A stretch of 64,000 nt of DNA, taken from contig JAGPYM010000005.1 in NCBI GenBank assembly GCA_020736575.1, positions 744,001 to 808,000 of the forward strand, in the 5' to 3' direction. Shown piece after piece: positions 45,755 to 59,400 of this stretch (the first letter of the stretch is position 1; each line of letters begins with the position of its first letter). The stretch comes from Thelonectria olida (Eukaryota > Ascomycota > Sordariomycetes > Hypocreales > Nectriaceae). The notes under the pieces were generated by a model that was not told where the DNA came from, did not search any database, and was given only the letters and a program-made list of their open reading frames with translations. Position numbers and translations under genes: made by a program.

Positions 45755-48700
45755 GTGAGCTGATAGGAGGTGGACGTGTTGTTTCTGACAGGGAAATGCT
45801 GGCATCGAGGTTCAAGATATGCAAGACCATGTTTCTAGCGACAAGCCCGAGCACTCGGACACGCTTTTTTAGAAAAAGAGCCAACTAGAATAGGTAGGTA
45901 GAGGGGCCATCGCCCTACCACACGGAGTTCAGTGATGGAATGGGGTGATACAAAGGGGGTATTTGGAACTTGCTGGGCTGACTTATTGGGATCCGACATC
46001 AACTGCAGATACCTTGACGACGGACTAGAATAGAACCTGGGAAAGTAGAAGGAAATCCTTGCGAGTGGACAACCTTGAGTGGCCTTTGGGAGGTTGAATG
46101 TTGTCGTCCCCAAACGTTTGTGATACTCCTGAAGGTTGCTTTTGTTCCCGACGGACCTCGATCGTGTGAACCAGCACATTCCCGAATGAAAGAAATGGTG
46201 TGGAATAACCCCCCTGGTCGACGACAGGGGTGCTTGTCGTTCTTCCCGCTGGGGCATGACCCATGATAGCCTGTGGCAGAGATTCCAATCTTCTTCATTG
46301 TCGACCTTTTTCTCGTTTTTGACCTTCTTTCCCCCATCTTTTGCTCGACACCCTGGCAAAAACCCTTCTTTTCTCAATTGTTTCCCCCGCGACCCCCCGG
46401 GGACTTTCTTCAATTAGGACCTGCATCTGCCAACTGACGTGGCTAAAAAGATGCGGCTCTAGAGCAGAAGATACGTTGTCGAGGATCCACTGCGCTGCAG
46501 AGCAAGGATGCAGAAGAATTTTTTCCCCCATTCCATGCTACTCTGTCATTGAGAAGTCTCTTTCCCTCGTCTTCTTTCTCATAAAACATTGCCGATGACG
46601 GCTTGGCGACGAAAAGAGCAAGCGGGTCAGAGGAGAAGACCCCAGCCTGTGCGCATGTACTACGTAGTACGTAGGTAGTAGCAATAAAACGGCGTTAATG
46701 AGACCGAGGAATCAAATAACGTGCATTGCACTGGGTCTCGCAACCAAGGCACGAAGAGCTCGGTAGAGTTTAGCTGTGGCCTTGTTGGGGCCGTGGAGCC
46801 ACCTCCGACTTTCCAAGGCAATTGCGGCCGGGCCGTGACGGGACTCTTCTTGGGCCTGATCCATTGTTGGAGACTTTTGTCTGGCGTCTAACGAGCACCC
46901 AGAGGAAACCCTGAATCCCGCATTACAGGACATGCTACGTAGTATAGCATCGTAGCTAATAGTTCTATCGTGGGGAAGAAAGGAGGGGTTCTCGTAGGCC
47001 ATCTGGTAATCAATGCGTCGTTGCTTTCACATCACACTCGCTGTCCCCAATCTGGCCACATCGTAGGAAGACAATGGGAAGACGATGTAACAGATTCATG
47101 CGCGAGGTGTCTCAGAGACAATGGCTAAAGCAGTCGACGTAGTCATGCAGTCTAAGAATGTTTTCATGACTCGGTTAGCTAAGGGTTGTTTATGCTTGGC
47201 CATCATGGTTGTCTGACCTTCAAGGCAAGCCGAAACGAGGGAACGAGGACATCGCATGGCCTTGCAGCATGCCGTGCGCCGTCCTTTGTTGAGCGGGAAA
47301 AAATCGCACTGCCGCGCCTATGACACCTGATAGGTTTGATACCGCCCATCATCAGGGATGCCTGGGATATGTGAATTAATGGAGGTCCTAACGAGACGAG
47401 TTCGCCCTCACCTGCCGAACTTCCTCGACACTATCCACCGTGCAAGCATGTAGATATGTTGCCATTCGTGTAAAACGACCACGATGGAAGTGAAGCTGTC
47501 TCTCCAACTCGGCCGGATTGGCCCAAAAGGCCCAGAACGGATAAATTAGATTTGGAGTGTGAGAAGGAAGAAGGAACCTTGCATTGTGGGCTCCAGGCTC
47601 CGAACCCCTTCCCGCTCCGACTCCACGATACAACTATCAAAATCTCGCCTTTTCTCCTTTGTATGGTTCTTGTAGTCTCCCCGAGCTTTCCCCAGGCTTT
47701 TTTCACCCCCCAGTGGTAACGAACTGCCTTGCTCTGTTCTTGAGTCTGATGATATCGGGCCGTCCGAGGCTGATGAGCGCGCCTTGCAGCTCGCTTCTGC
47801 CAGATAGCGCAAGGATGGGACGTGGTTGCTCACTTTCCATGTTGCTGTTGCATCGAATTTCGTAGACACGGCGGACCTCCGGTACCTGTCTTTCGCAAGG
47901 TTCTCCACTCACAGGTCCTCGATCGTGTGCTCATCCTGTACCAACCAACCATGCCGGACCTTTTCCCTACTAACTCGACTATGCCCGGCCTGGACCCGGC
48001 GGCCGGCAGATTCATCAGCAACGACACGCAGACTTGGTGCAGGAAGGCGTTAATCGTCAATGCGGTCCAAGTCATAGACGGCATCGCGCAATGTGCCAGT
48101 AGTACAAAGTACCTATAGTACATACTTCGACCGTCCTCAAACCGGCCCGGAGGAACAAACCGGTAGTTGGATTATCCCGTGTGGCTGCCGCGCTGAAGGA
48201 GCTGGAGACTCTTGGTCTTCGGCACGGAAGGACTAGAGGAGATTGTGAAACGGCTCTTTGTACGAAGTGGTTAAAGAGGAACCCTGATGCTCCCGTCCTT
48301 TGACACTGTTCCTGGCACCGTTGTTTCCCACTGACGCTACCGGAAGCAACCCCTTCTCCCCCGAGGAACGCCTTGGGGCAGCATGGTAATTGCAGCGGCG
48401 AGTTGAAAGCCAAATTGGGAACATGGGTGAGCCCGATGATGAACTCAGATGGGGATGTGTCGGTCGCTGGAACCCGTCTGTGTGGCGTTTTGTCAGCGTT
48501 AGCGCGCGCTGAAGGAGCATCAGAACATTTTGAGTTTGCCAGATTGTAAAGGCCTCTAGCCTCGTTGGAAGCTTTGAATAAGAACGCCAAGCATGCATGG
48601 TGCTGTAATTGTGAGTATCAAATGGGGCCTTGCTGGCTCGCAAAACCGCGGTCATTTTCGTGCCGCGTCTTAGCTGGACTGAGAAGGAAGCTGAACTGTG

Positions 48701-49040
48701 CCCGTCCCGATGGAGCGAGTTCTTGACGACATAGGTAAGGTATGGACCCCGCAGTGTCTGCCGTAATGCAATGGCCCAAGGCCTACCGGACTGGACGAAT
48801 CGCCCGGGCTGAATGTATGGCGATCCTTCGTTCTTCTTTGAGAGACTTCACTTTGGTTGGCCGCGTCATGACACCACCACTGCATATTGTGCCAGAGGTA
48901 CTTCTCGTCGTGTGCTTCTTGCTGCAACCAAGCCAAGTCTCGGCTTGTGGTGTGTGCGTGTGCCCTCTTCCTTCGCCTGGCAAAGGGCCTTGCAACTCTG
49001 GACGGACCCGGTCTTTGCCTCCACTCAGCGCAGGCACTGA

Positions 49041-49065
49041 GCAGGACATTGCAGGACATTGCAGG
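49041..49065. repeat. GCAGGACATT tandem repeat
   Basis: Two full copies and one half copy of the 10-nt unit GCAGGACATT in non-coding DNA. Confidence 0.85.
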
Positions 49066-52000
49066 CTATCTGCCGGTCTCGCAGAAACATGAGCCGCTGG
49101 CCTGCATGAGACAAGCAGGAGACCATAAAAAAAAACCTCTCTTCTAATGGGTGAGAGCTATCGAATGGCAGAAAAGCCGCCGATGAGATATATCGTGCGA
49201 CATTGAGGTTTGGTATTGTAGGGCCTTCGCAGTGTAGTTTGCCGACTCCAGCTCATGACACCATATCATCCCCTCCCTCTCCCCAAATGAATGTTGATTG
49301 AATTTGGGGTTGCTTCCTGGTCCTGTTTCTAAATTGCGAATAGCTCCGTCCAAGGCCTGTTGGATCGCCTTGAGCTAACATGAACTTCGCAATCTAGTGG
49401 GTGTTAGTTGTTATTTCCCACGTGGCATGCGACGGCGGAACAAAGTTGAGGCCCTTGTCTGTTCACAACGATGAACACCTCCAGGAGAACATTAAGGTGT
49501 CGCAACTCTGAATACGAGTCACTCACAGGGATTGATCGAAAGTGTGGGTGAGAAGTACGCCTGCAACCACCTGAATCGGTCGGGCTTGAAAGTAGCTTCT
49601 ACCGCTGGATAGGGCCAGTACCAGGCTCGATTGTCACCATCGGCGAAGAGATACCCAAAGCAATCGACGAAGGAAGGGGCGTGCTATTCTGTGGCATCTT
49701 GCTTGGCAACAACAGTCAACAGCACACACACCCCTTGACGAGACTAGTGGAAGCGATGGCGTAGTAGGGGTGTGGTATGGTTGGATGTGGGTGTGAATGT
49801 CATGGTTGGAGTCGTGGCAGGCAGGCAGGCAAGTCGGCATGCAACAGGAAATATAGCCGTCGATGAGATGTAGCCCTGAGGTACTCAATTGAAATTGGCT
49901 GCACTGTGCAACCTCATTGTCCAAGCATGTCGGCCGAGTGCCCCTCGGGCCCTGCAAGGCTTGGCCTGGGGTCTCGGAGTCGGACGAGGGCGTGCCGATT
50001 GTGGGCAATCACCCTGTTGAAAGTGCGGTAACGAGTGCAGTGGTGGTGTTGGTGGAAGTCGGGAAAAGATGGTGTGCGATTGGAGTCGATGGCCTTAGTA
50101 TCTCTGCCTGAGGTTCAGAGACCTCACCACCTTGCCTGAGGAGTCTGCCATTGTCCTGTCCTGGCAAGGAAGGAAGCGCCACTTGACGCCTGGATTCTGG
50201 AACGAACCGGCCTCAGTTTATGATCCGAGCGGCCCGCAACTCGCAAGAACTACGAATAACGAATAAGGCAATTGGGGCGAACGTTATGAGTCGGCGCTGT
50301 CGAATGGCATTCGGGCCACCTATTTCAGAAGCGCTGGCCTGACGATGACTAACTAGGCTAGCTACTGGACAATTAATGCAACACATTCGTGTGTCCAGCT
50401 TTCCACTTCGACGCCATCGTCCGTGCCTGACGAGGGGCTTGCACTGTTTTGAGGCTCTGGTTCAGCTTGTTTGTGTCTGGCATGTCTCAGTTGCAAGACG
50501 ACCCTGCGTGCTCCATACATGTTCCTACATACATATCATGCCGACATATGGTACAGGCATTGATACGGGAAGGATTGCTTCGGACACGCCCGGTGGGTCG
50601 TATGGGTCGGAGATAGCTTGGGTGTATGGAGGACGTGCAGTTCAACGCATTGCAGCTTCAACGTTTGCTGCCATTGTGGACAGAGTATGCATCTCCCGCC
50701 GTTGCTTCAAATCGAATCGACCACAGAATGGCCCCCCATGTAGCCAAGCAAACCAAGCCATGCGCCCCTGTCGACATACAACCCTGACTGACCGCCCTCC
50801 CTGGAGGAGGGAGGGGGGGGCGTGGTCTTGCAGGACATGACGACGTCTGTTCATAAAGGAGTCTCTGTGCGACCATCGAATGGGAGGTTCCTCTCAGGCC
50901 CTCGGAATCGAGCCGATGAGGGACTCGCGATTGAAGGTTACCAGTCTGTCGGGAGGGACCACTACAATGTGGTATTGTGGTTCAAGTTTCCCCTTTAACC
51001 AACATGGTTGACCGGAGAAACAATATTTGCAGCATTTGCCTTTCCCAATCAAATCCGGGACCAACACCCGTTCTCATCCGTATTTCCAGGGCTCAAGCGT
51101 ACGAATACGTAACGTAACTTGTTCAGCTCTCCTTCAGCTTGCGCCCGCCGTCCATGCACTTCCCGTGTTTTTTCGCGATGGATCGGACCGCGGGCTCCGA
51201 AACTGGAGGTCGGGAGTATCCTCGTTCCCGGGTCGTCAAGGGCTTCGGGACTTGATGGGGAAAGAAAGCACTGGGAGGAAGAGAAACAAGAAAAAAGAGG
51301 TTCGAGACTTCCGGGTTGCCGTGTCTTGAAAAGTCCCCCCCTCAGCGGGGCGCCGGGGTCGGTACAGGTCGGGGTCAGCCTGGCTGCTTCGAGGTCGGTC
51401 GTGCTCAGGTACAAGGTCTAGCTGGGTTGCGTTGGTTCTCTACGAATAGCTACATAGTAGTGCGACTCCCGACCGTTGTCCCTGAGGTTCCTTTGCGATA
51501 AGTACGGAGGCGATTCCGCCCAGTCATCCAAAGAGGAGAAAAAGGTACCTTAGTAATGGAGTCATGATGGGCTCACCGTTATTTGTCCAGCACAATCAAA
51601 TCAGACCCTGCGTCAGACTGTCGATCGGATACCGTAAGGGACCTTTGAATAGGTCATAGATAGCCAACGTCCCCTGGCCTTGCTCCGGGAACGTAAGGCT
51701 GGGGGAGGGAGGGAGTCATTAGCTTCGTCATGGGCCTGGCCTAGTCGCCTTTGGTGGTGCAAGCGCCGGCCATTTCGGGAACAGACGTTGCCTAAGTTAG
51801 AGAGTCTCAAGTCCCAATCATCTCCAGACACCGAACTCGAGAGCGTTGAGCGCTTCCCGATCGTGTCACAGCCAGGGGGTTGTCACCGGCCATAAGGGAA
51901 ACTTGGTGTAACATCATCATCCCCCCCATTGACTTGACTCGCACAACCGTCACTTGACCCGTCTCTTCGTCTCCCCATCACCACCGCCTGTCACCTCCAT

Positions 52001-53205
52001 GCTCGCTACCCTTGAAAACACAAAGCACGACACACAACCCACAGCATGATGACGGCTGTGGTGTGGACCAACCCCAGAAAAAGTCGTGTCCGTCCCAACA
52101 GTTGACAAATACCCTTTTCAGTCTTGACCTGTCCATCCATGAAATCCATGTTGTGATTATAGGGGGCCTGGATACACAAGAAAACGAGGCCTCGAGCCCT
52201 CAACAGCCCATCTACCCATCTCAGCATATCCCACCGCCATCTCATCTCATCGGTCATTCCATATTCCCATCGGAAGGGCTGATCCATGCCGCGCCGTGCC
52301 CTCCTCCCGCAGCCTGCGTCCCGTGGCCTCGCCCAGTCTCCCTCGTCCAGATGCGAAACTCAAAAAGCTCATTCCCACCATTGCGCGTCTCTCGCGATGA
52401 GGCCTGGTCCTAGCAACGAAGAGCCCCATTTTCTATTGTTGGTAGCTTTTTAGATAGAGTTTCGTTTCCCGTGGATTCGCTCGATGGCCAGCCGTTCTAG
52501 GGGCAGACAGTTTGGTGAACGACGTACCCATGCAAAGCACTTAGCTACTACGTACATGCAAATATATGCCCACTGAAACAGGCACGGCATGCAAAAGCAA
52601 GGCCAATTCACTCATTGCCTATCTACCTTGTCCCTCATCCCATCTTAGCTAACCCGTTTGTTTTCTTATTGCGATTCTATTCATACATTGCATGTGTATC
52701 TGCAGCTCGCATGAAATTCTCACTGACACGGGCGGCTCATTTCTCTTGATCTGCGGGCGTGCATCTTAATGCCTCTCTCCCGTCTCTCTCTCCTCGACAC
52801 CATCAACACCACACGCCCCCCTCAACCCGTTATTCCCTGTCACTGTCTTTGCGCTTCTCGTCCAGAGAAACTGCGCCACCGCAATGCAATCTCCAGCCCA
52901 CCTGCGTGTTGGGTTGTCCCATTAATTAATATCCAGAGTCCCCGAACGTGTCAATGTTCGGTACGCACATATCTCAGGTAGACTTATTGAATGGTCCCCC
53001 AATCACACACATAAATACCTATCGTCGTTATTGCGCACGTACAAGTAGTTCTGTCCAGTCACCCCTCCCCCCCTTGTCTGCGTCTCTCTGTCTCTTGCTG
53101 TGTCTCTCTCTTTTTGGACATTCTCATCAACAGCCGCTGTCACACGTCCCCCTTGCTCACCATCTCCACATCCTACTCTTTCACCCTCTCCCCATTCGCA
53201 TCCAT

Positions 53206-53226
53206 CCACTCCCACTCCCACTCCCA
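53206..53226. repeat. (CTCCCA)n microsatellite
   Basis: About three and a half copies of the hexamer CTCCCA within a wider C-rich stretch. Confidence 0.85.
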
Positions 53227-55084
53227 CATCCACAATGGGCGTGCCCTACCCCACTGCGGCCATGTGACAGGCCGTTGAGATGCGACAATGATCTGAAAGC
53301 CCGTTCTTGGACGTACCCTCCGGCGGGGTTTGAACGGGGCAGAGAGACTCAGAGAGGGAGCGAGGGACGGCGCGGGTCCCGGTCTTAGGGGAGAGAAGAG
53401 AAAATGGACAACTCAATCAACCAGCGGTCAAGCCCTGCCTGCGTACGGCTTCCAGCGGGATCCAGATTCAATGGGTACGCTCATGTTGTTACCTGATCAT
53501 GCTCGGGACTCGGATTCACACATGGCTACCACCGCGTATCGATATGCCTTCCAGGAAAACACCGTTAGCCTACTCGCGGGACGCACTCATGACACAGATC
53601 GCTCTTCACGCAGCACGCCAGAAACGGCGCGCTGGCGTCCTCGGGCTGCATTGGAGATCAAGTCAATTCAGCACCAACGTAAGCCTAACCAAGTAGGAAA
53701 CCACATCATTTTACCCAATCAAGCTTCCTCGAGAAACCACGCTATTTTTCTGCCTGTCATGCCCTTGTCTTGTCTTGAACCATGACGTGCATTCGCCCAG
53801 GCAGGGGTGGGGAGTGCCACTGTTGTGCAGCCGCCCTGATCGGGAATCACGGCCACTCCTCGACAGTTGTCGACCTCGGCGCCAAAGTGACCAGTCACCT
53901 CGCCAAACCTCCAGCCTCCGGACGTCCAAGAGAGCAAGGTTGGCCAGAGTGACACGTGGAGATTGGCGGAACAGTACTCCCATGACCATGGCCATAACCG
54001 AACAGAAGAGTCGATTCGGTGGGGCCGAAGGCGCTCAAAGCACCATGACCATGACAACGACAACCCCGTTGGTCTGAGTGGTGTGCCATCCATGCTGCCC
54101 GCCCACCCCTTTGGCCTGTCTTTCCCAGACTATCCCCTGGTCTCTTGGCGCGAGAGCGCTATCGTGACAGCCGAAGCCGGACCCGTCTGGCCCCAGCACC
54201 GAGTACATCCCTAGATCGTTGAAGAAACATGATGGTTCTGTCAGGGCAAGGCGAAGGACGAGGGCTAGCGGGGATTGGGGGGGCATCACAAACTAGCTCA
54301 ACCGAAAAGAGACAGCAGACAGCATAGAGACGGCGAGAGTGAGAGAGAAAAAAAAAAGGGTCGATTCTTTCCCCAGAGGCTGCGGGCCCCCCATGTTACG
54401 GTGGAGGGCGGGCATGTTGAAAGCAATGCCACCCTCTATGCATCGCCCTAATGTAGGACGAACCACTTCTGGTCAGCCCCCGGCCGTGGTTAAGATTCGC
54501 CTCAAATTACTACACATGCTGGCGGTCCCGTTGACAAGAAAGGTCATCCATCATCTCATCTTGGGGGCGTGCTTCGTTTCGTCGTGATTCACTGCCTGCA
54601 TCTCTCTCCGCCGGTTGCGTCGCCGTCAATCGTGTCAGGCTCGAGATCTCTCCGCTTCCGAGCACTGTTGTTGCGAGGTGCCTCTAGCAGAGCAACGTGC
54701 GGCCTCCCGGCACCTCAACTTCCTTGCTCACGCATCCTCTTTCGCTTGTGTCCATCACCTCGCTTTCTGACAACCACCCCCCGACAGCAATTCACCCGAC
54801 GGCAACAGATTTTTGGGGTATAAAGATCTCGTTACCGATGCGTCGACTCGCATAACCTCCCACCTCTCATCCTTCAATCCATTTCCGAAGCAACGCTCTG
54901 GTTGACAAACCTGCTGTCCACGGTCGTTTGTTGGACCGATCAAGAACTTCCAGACCAATCTGGCAACCCGGCTGACACTGAGTCTTGCCCAATTCCTTCT
55001 CGCTTTATCCTCTCCTTCATTTGCCATCAGATCTGACCAGCCGTCAACCCACCCACCACTTCTTTGGTGCCACGGACCAGGACA

Positions 55085-56330
55085 ATGGACTTCGACAACA
55101 TCGACCCTGCCAATGGGGCTGTCATCGATATTGGTGGCAGCAAGATGCGGGACTATGTCAAGGACCGTCTGATGGAGACGTTCGAGCTTTCGACCAATTC
55201 GATGCCAGTCCTCCCAGATGAGTTGCTGTACGACGACGTAGGTTTGCCGATCTGGAATCGGATCATCTTCAATCCCGCCTTCTATCAGACTCACGACGAA
55301 ATGGCCCTCTTCGACAAGAACGGCGCCAAAATCGCTGAACGTCTCCAGAAGAAGGGGGTCACTCTCATTGACCTTGGAGCCGGGTTAGTATTTCCTTGTC
55401 AGATCATCCAGCCTTTCTCCCACTCCACAATCCCCACCCACAACCCCCTGTTATAAGCTGACCTTGACGACTTTACTGACTCGAGAGGACTAGTGACACC
55501 AAGAAGGTCGGGCATCTCCTGGCTGCGTTCGACGAGGCCAAGGTTAAGGCCAGGTATCTTGCGCTCGACATCTCCAAGACTTCTCTGAATCAGAATATAA
55601 AGTATCTGGTCAAGCGATTCTCGTCCGTTGATACGACCGTCACCTGTGCCGGTATTTGGGGCTGTTTCGAAGATGGCATGAATTATCTCGAGCAGATCAA
55701 GTCTCCTCGACTTTTCCTCTCTCTCGGCTCGGTGTTATGCAATGACCCCTGGCCTGAAGCACTGTCGCACTTGAAGTACTGGGCCAATGCCATGCGTCCC
55801 GACGACCTCCTCCTGATCGGCATGGACGGCCACCTTCTTCCCAACGACCGTGAGAAGGTTTGGGCCGCCTATCATTCTTGTGACGACTTGTACCGAACCT
55901 TCTTTCTGAACGGCTTCGCCCACGCCAACCGACTTGTCGGAGAGGAATGGTTCAAGGAAGAGGATTGGGAGTTTCTTGCCGAGCTTGAGGAAGAACCCAC
56001 GACTCGACACCGATTCTACTTCCGAGCCAGGCGAGACATCCAGCTCGCCGCGATCGATCGGACCATTCAACGAGGCCAGGAGTTTGACTGGTTTGACTCT
56101 CACAAGTATGGCGAGGACAGTGTTCGGCTCATGTGCTATAAGGCGGGACTGAGCATCATTGATGTCTGGCAGGCTCCCAACTCAGAGTTCAGTACGTTGC
56201 CCCCTTCCTTTGTCGACAACGCTTACGAAACTATGCTGACTTGATGTGACTAGGACAATACCTCGTTCGACGCAAGGGTGATAAGGACGAGCATGAGGAC
56301 GCAGATAGCGCCGTCTCGGGACTTATCTAA
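55085..56330 (+). CDS. Histidine-specific-type SAM methyltransferase (EgtD/EasF family)
   Basis: About 357 aa; exons 55085-55383, 55494-56191 and 56254-56330, with donors GTTAGT and GTACGT and acceptors CTAG in both introns. It belongs to the Methyltransf_33 family, which includes EgtD (histidine trimethylation in ergothioneine synthesis) and EasF (N-methylation of dimethylallyltryptophan in ergot alkaloids). SAM-binding motif I is IDLGAGDTKKVGHLL with D96-G100, restored exactly by the first splice. Later family segments are LFLSLGSVLCNDPWPEALSHL, DDLLLIGMDGH, and the C-terminal YKAGLSIIDVWQAPNSEF followed by YLVRRK. It stands alone, without the sulfatase-like domain of fungal Egt1, so it is closer to EasF-like enzymes. 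Substrate is unknown. It converges on the regulator gene with 156 bp between. Confidence 0.88.
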
Positions 56331-56486
56331 GCATCCCAAAAATCAACGACACGAGACGATTCCGATAAGGAGTCTTGATACTACACCAAAAAGGCGGGCA
56401 GTCATTGCTGGGATGGAGTTTTAAGAGTGTACCATCCGATGTGTGTTGGCAGGGGGATATCGAAAACCCATCGACACCGTTGCCAT

Positions 56487-59400
56487 TCAGGTCAGGCACA
56501 GTGTTTCTTCTTCTTTTGCCTGGACGCAAGTGACGAGTATTTCCCACCATGCGGTCCTCGCGCCGAAGGACTTGTGCAAAGCTGTGGGCACGCTTGGAAC
56601 TGGAACTTTGGTATCGATCCAGGTCCAAATCCGCTCAAGTGCGTGATACAGCGGCGGGACACTCTGTGGCGAGGTTAGCATTTCTAGACTATACAATAAT
56701 AGCCGTATGTAGCAACATAGAAGCATGAGCGGCAGGCTCAGACTGCCAACAATAATGGAAGCAAAAAGGAATCTTGGGCAAACTAGGATCATGATAAGGT
56801 AGTCGTGACTTACGCTGCGCACTGGTGTTTGCACCACTTTCTCAAACCAATTCTGCGACACATTCTTGTGCGCTGGTACCGTGGCAAGAAGTCCCAGGAA
56901 GAAGACCGGGAGAAGAGGTGCCTGGGCGGTGAAGTGCGAGCCTGACGTGGGCATAACGCTGATGCATTTGGCCAGGTCGCCCAAGTTCGAGACAACTTCT
57001 GGATGATTGCGAGGCAATCTGAAGTGGGAGTCAGCATCAACATGCGCAGATCCAAGGCACTAATGAACAAGTAGCGCCTAGGGACGGGACGGGAAGGGAA
57101 GGAAGGAACGGCCTCAACCCGGTGGCAAAAGACAACATCATTCTCCCGAAACCTTAATTGGACTCACCTGAAAACCCGACACTGCAAATAGATGAAGATG
57201 GCTATCCTCCATGCCTCGGCTGTGACGTCGGTCATCTCTTCGTGCGTGTTTATGACATAGTCGTCTGGTCTCTCCCTCACCCATAAAATGGGCTGTAAAG
57301 GGTCCTCTGCTGAACCGTGTTGGCTTCCCTCACTGCTCCATTGACACATTTCTGTCAGCTCGCGCTGCAAATACCTCGCAGTGACGGGCATTATGGAGCT
57401 GTTGGGCTCTTGCAGGATTCGCGCCGCGCAGTACGTGACTTGGCTTATAGTGTACAGCAGCTTCCTTGAGAATCCGCATCCACCATGAATCTCGTACATC
57501 TCATGTTCGGTGCCATACAAGAGCCACCCGAATCTGGATGCTTCTTGCTCAGGATCGAGGTCCTCCGGTGCGGGAAGCCCCATCATGGGCTGTGCGAGAA
57601 TGACGGCTCGACCTACAATGATGGATTGCGAGAGTCGGAGACCACCGACCTGGATATTGTTGTCACGCCAAAATCGGCCTCCTGGATCAGTCTGGTGGAG
57701 GAAATGTTCTCCTTGCTTAAAACCTTCAAGCCATCGAGGGGTGTGAGGCTTTTTTAGCCGGCGTTCAGTAAGAATGATCTTGGATGCCGCGTCAGATCGG
57801 ACTCCCAGAATCCTGAAAATCATTCAACTCACATCTTGCATCGAGAGAATAACCGCCATGGTAATAACCTCATTGCCATTGCCGATTTCGAAGCTATCCG
57901 GGGAGTCGAGGAGTCTGGAAAAATGCTCACCCGCCGTGATATATCGCTCATTGATACGATGGCGAATGCGTTCGTCTGGGAGATAATCATAGATATACAC
58001 TCCCGCCAAACTCGTAATGGCGGCACGGATACCCTCGCTTTCCTGCATCTGGGCAAAGTCCTTCAGCCAGAGGTTTGTTTTGTTGAGAACACTCCTTCCG
58101 GGACACCAGTTTCTGACGTCTATAATACAAGGGTGTTAGACCAAATACTAGGAGACGCTTCTTGGGGAGAGTTCCTGAAGCGAAGCAAAAAAAATGAACA
58201 TAGGAAACAAGAAGCAGACACACAGAAATCCCATAATCGCCTGTCCATTACATCCATCTTTGCCTGGTACCCGAAGAGCGGAGGCATCATTCGTGGGGGT
58301 TCGCCGGGTAGCAAGATTTGGGAAGAAGGTTCTGTTGGAGAGAGCGGGAAGATTGAGATGGCTGATGATGGGACCAGACCCCAAGCAAGTTCGGAAAACG
58401 CGGGCGGCGATGACATTAAGAAAGCTGTGTTCGGCGATGATGTTGTTGTTGTTGTTCCGATGATAGTCATTGCCCCCGGACTCTGACCAACTATCGATGC
58501 TAGTGCCGACTCTGAAATGACTTCCTCTACGACGTCGTTGTTGGGAGAGGGTTCAGAAACCGATGGTCGAGTTGACGGCCTTCTTGATGGCCAATGAAAC
58601 TTGACATAGCCATTGACCTGGCCGTTTTCAGGTCGAGCATAACGAGGAAGAGGCGTCTCGATCAATCGATCGCCGATATCATTGAAGGGGCTAAGAAATG
58701 TTCGTCTGGGTGGCCTTATGATCTGGGAACTCTGAGGATGAATTATGGTATACGAGTTATCAGCCACAACTGGAGGAAGCGCGGAAGGCTGGCCAGCTGG
58801 CTGAGGGACTTGCCCAGGCAGACGTTGTTGCTCCGAGGGTGTGGCGGGAGGGTCTTGTATGTCGAGATGTGCAGTTTGTGGCACTGCATGGAAAGTCAGC
58901 TCACCGAGTCGATTGCTGACCATGGCATGATCGGGGCGCTGGAAAACTTGGGTCCGGTTCAAGGGCATCGGAACGGGATGCGGAAAGGGACAGGAAGGGT
59001 GAGGACAGGGAGCGAAGGGGGGACTGAAAGAATGTGAAGATGAGAAATCGGGCGGGGTGGTTTCACGTTGTCGTTGAAGTTGTCTCTCTTCTCACTCCCC
59101 TTGGTGACACGACCAAGACCCCAGTACCCATAGCCCCGATCATACGCTGGCCCGTGAGGGTGATGAGTCCAGGGCCGAGTGGCTCGAGTGAAAAGGGCAA
59201 GAGAGGAGCAAGAGGACGGGGCAGCAGTGAAGACAGTGTACTGTATGGTGACAATGGTTGGAGGGGTGTTGTACGACGTGATGATTCCTTACCTGGAATG
59301 GCAGGGGGCCAAGAGGTAGGAGGATCCTCAGCGGCCAGTGCCATGAGTACTTGTGAGGGAGAGGCCACTTCTGGCTGCGATGACCATGGGGTCGAGAAGG

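Larger units (their letters stand above)
45755..55084. other. 9.3-kb region without a convincing gene
   Basis: No frame on either strand shows a known motif, consistent coding composition or exons that join into a family. The longest frames (45835-46413 reverse, 48072-48590 reverse, 50376-50840 forward) are Arg/Ser/Pro-rich. Small features: a CTACGTAG-type palindromic patch near 46658-46680, a two-and-a-half-copy GCAGGACATT repeat at 49041-49065, GGCA repeats near 49815-49830, and a (CTCCCA)n run at 53206-53226. The last kilobase is the probable upstream region of the methyltransferase gene. Confidence 0.55.

Noticed and set aside
46658..46935. CTACGTAG-type palindromic patches suggesting element ends
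   Set aside because: Short, without matching termini or target duplications; such patches are common in fungal intergenic DNA.
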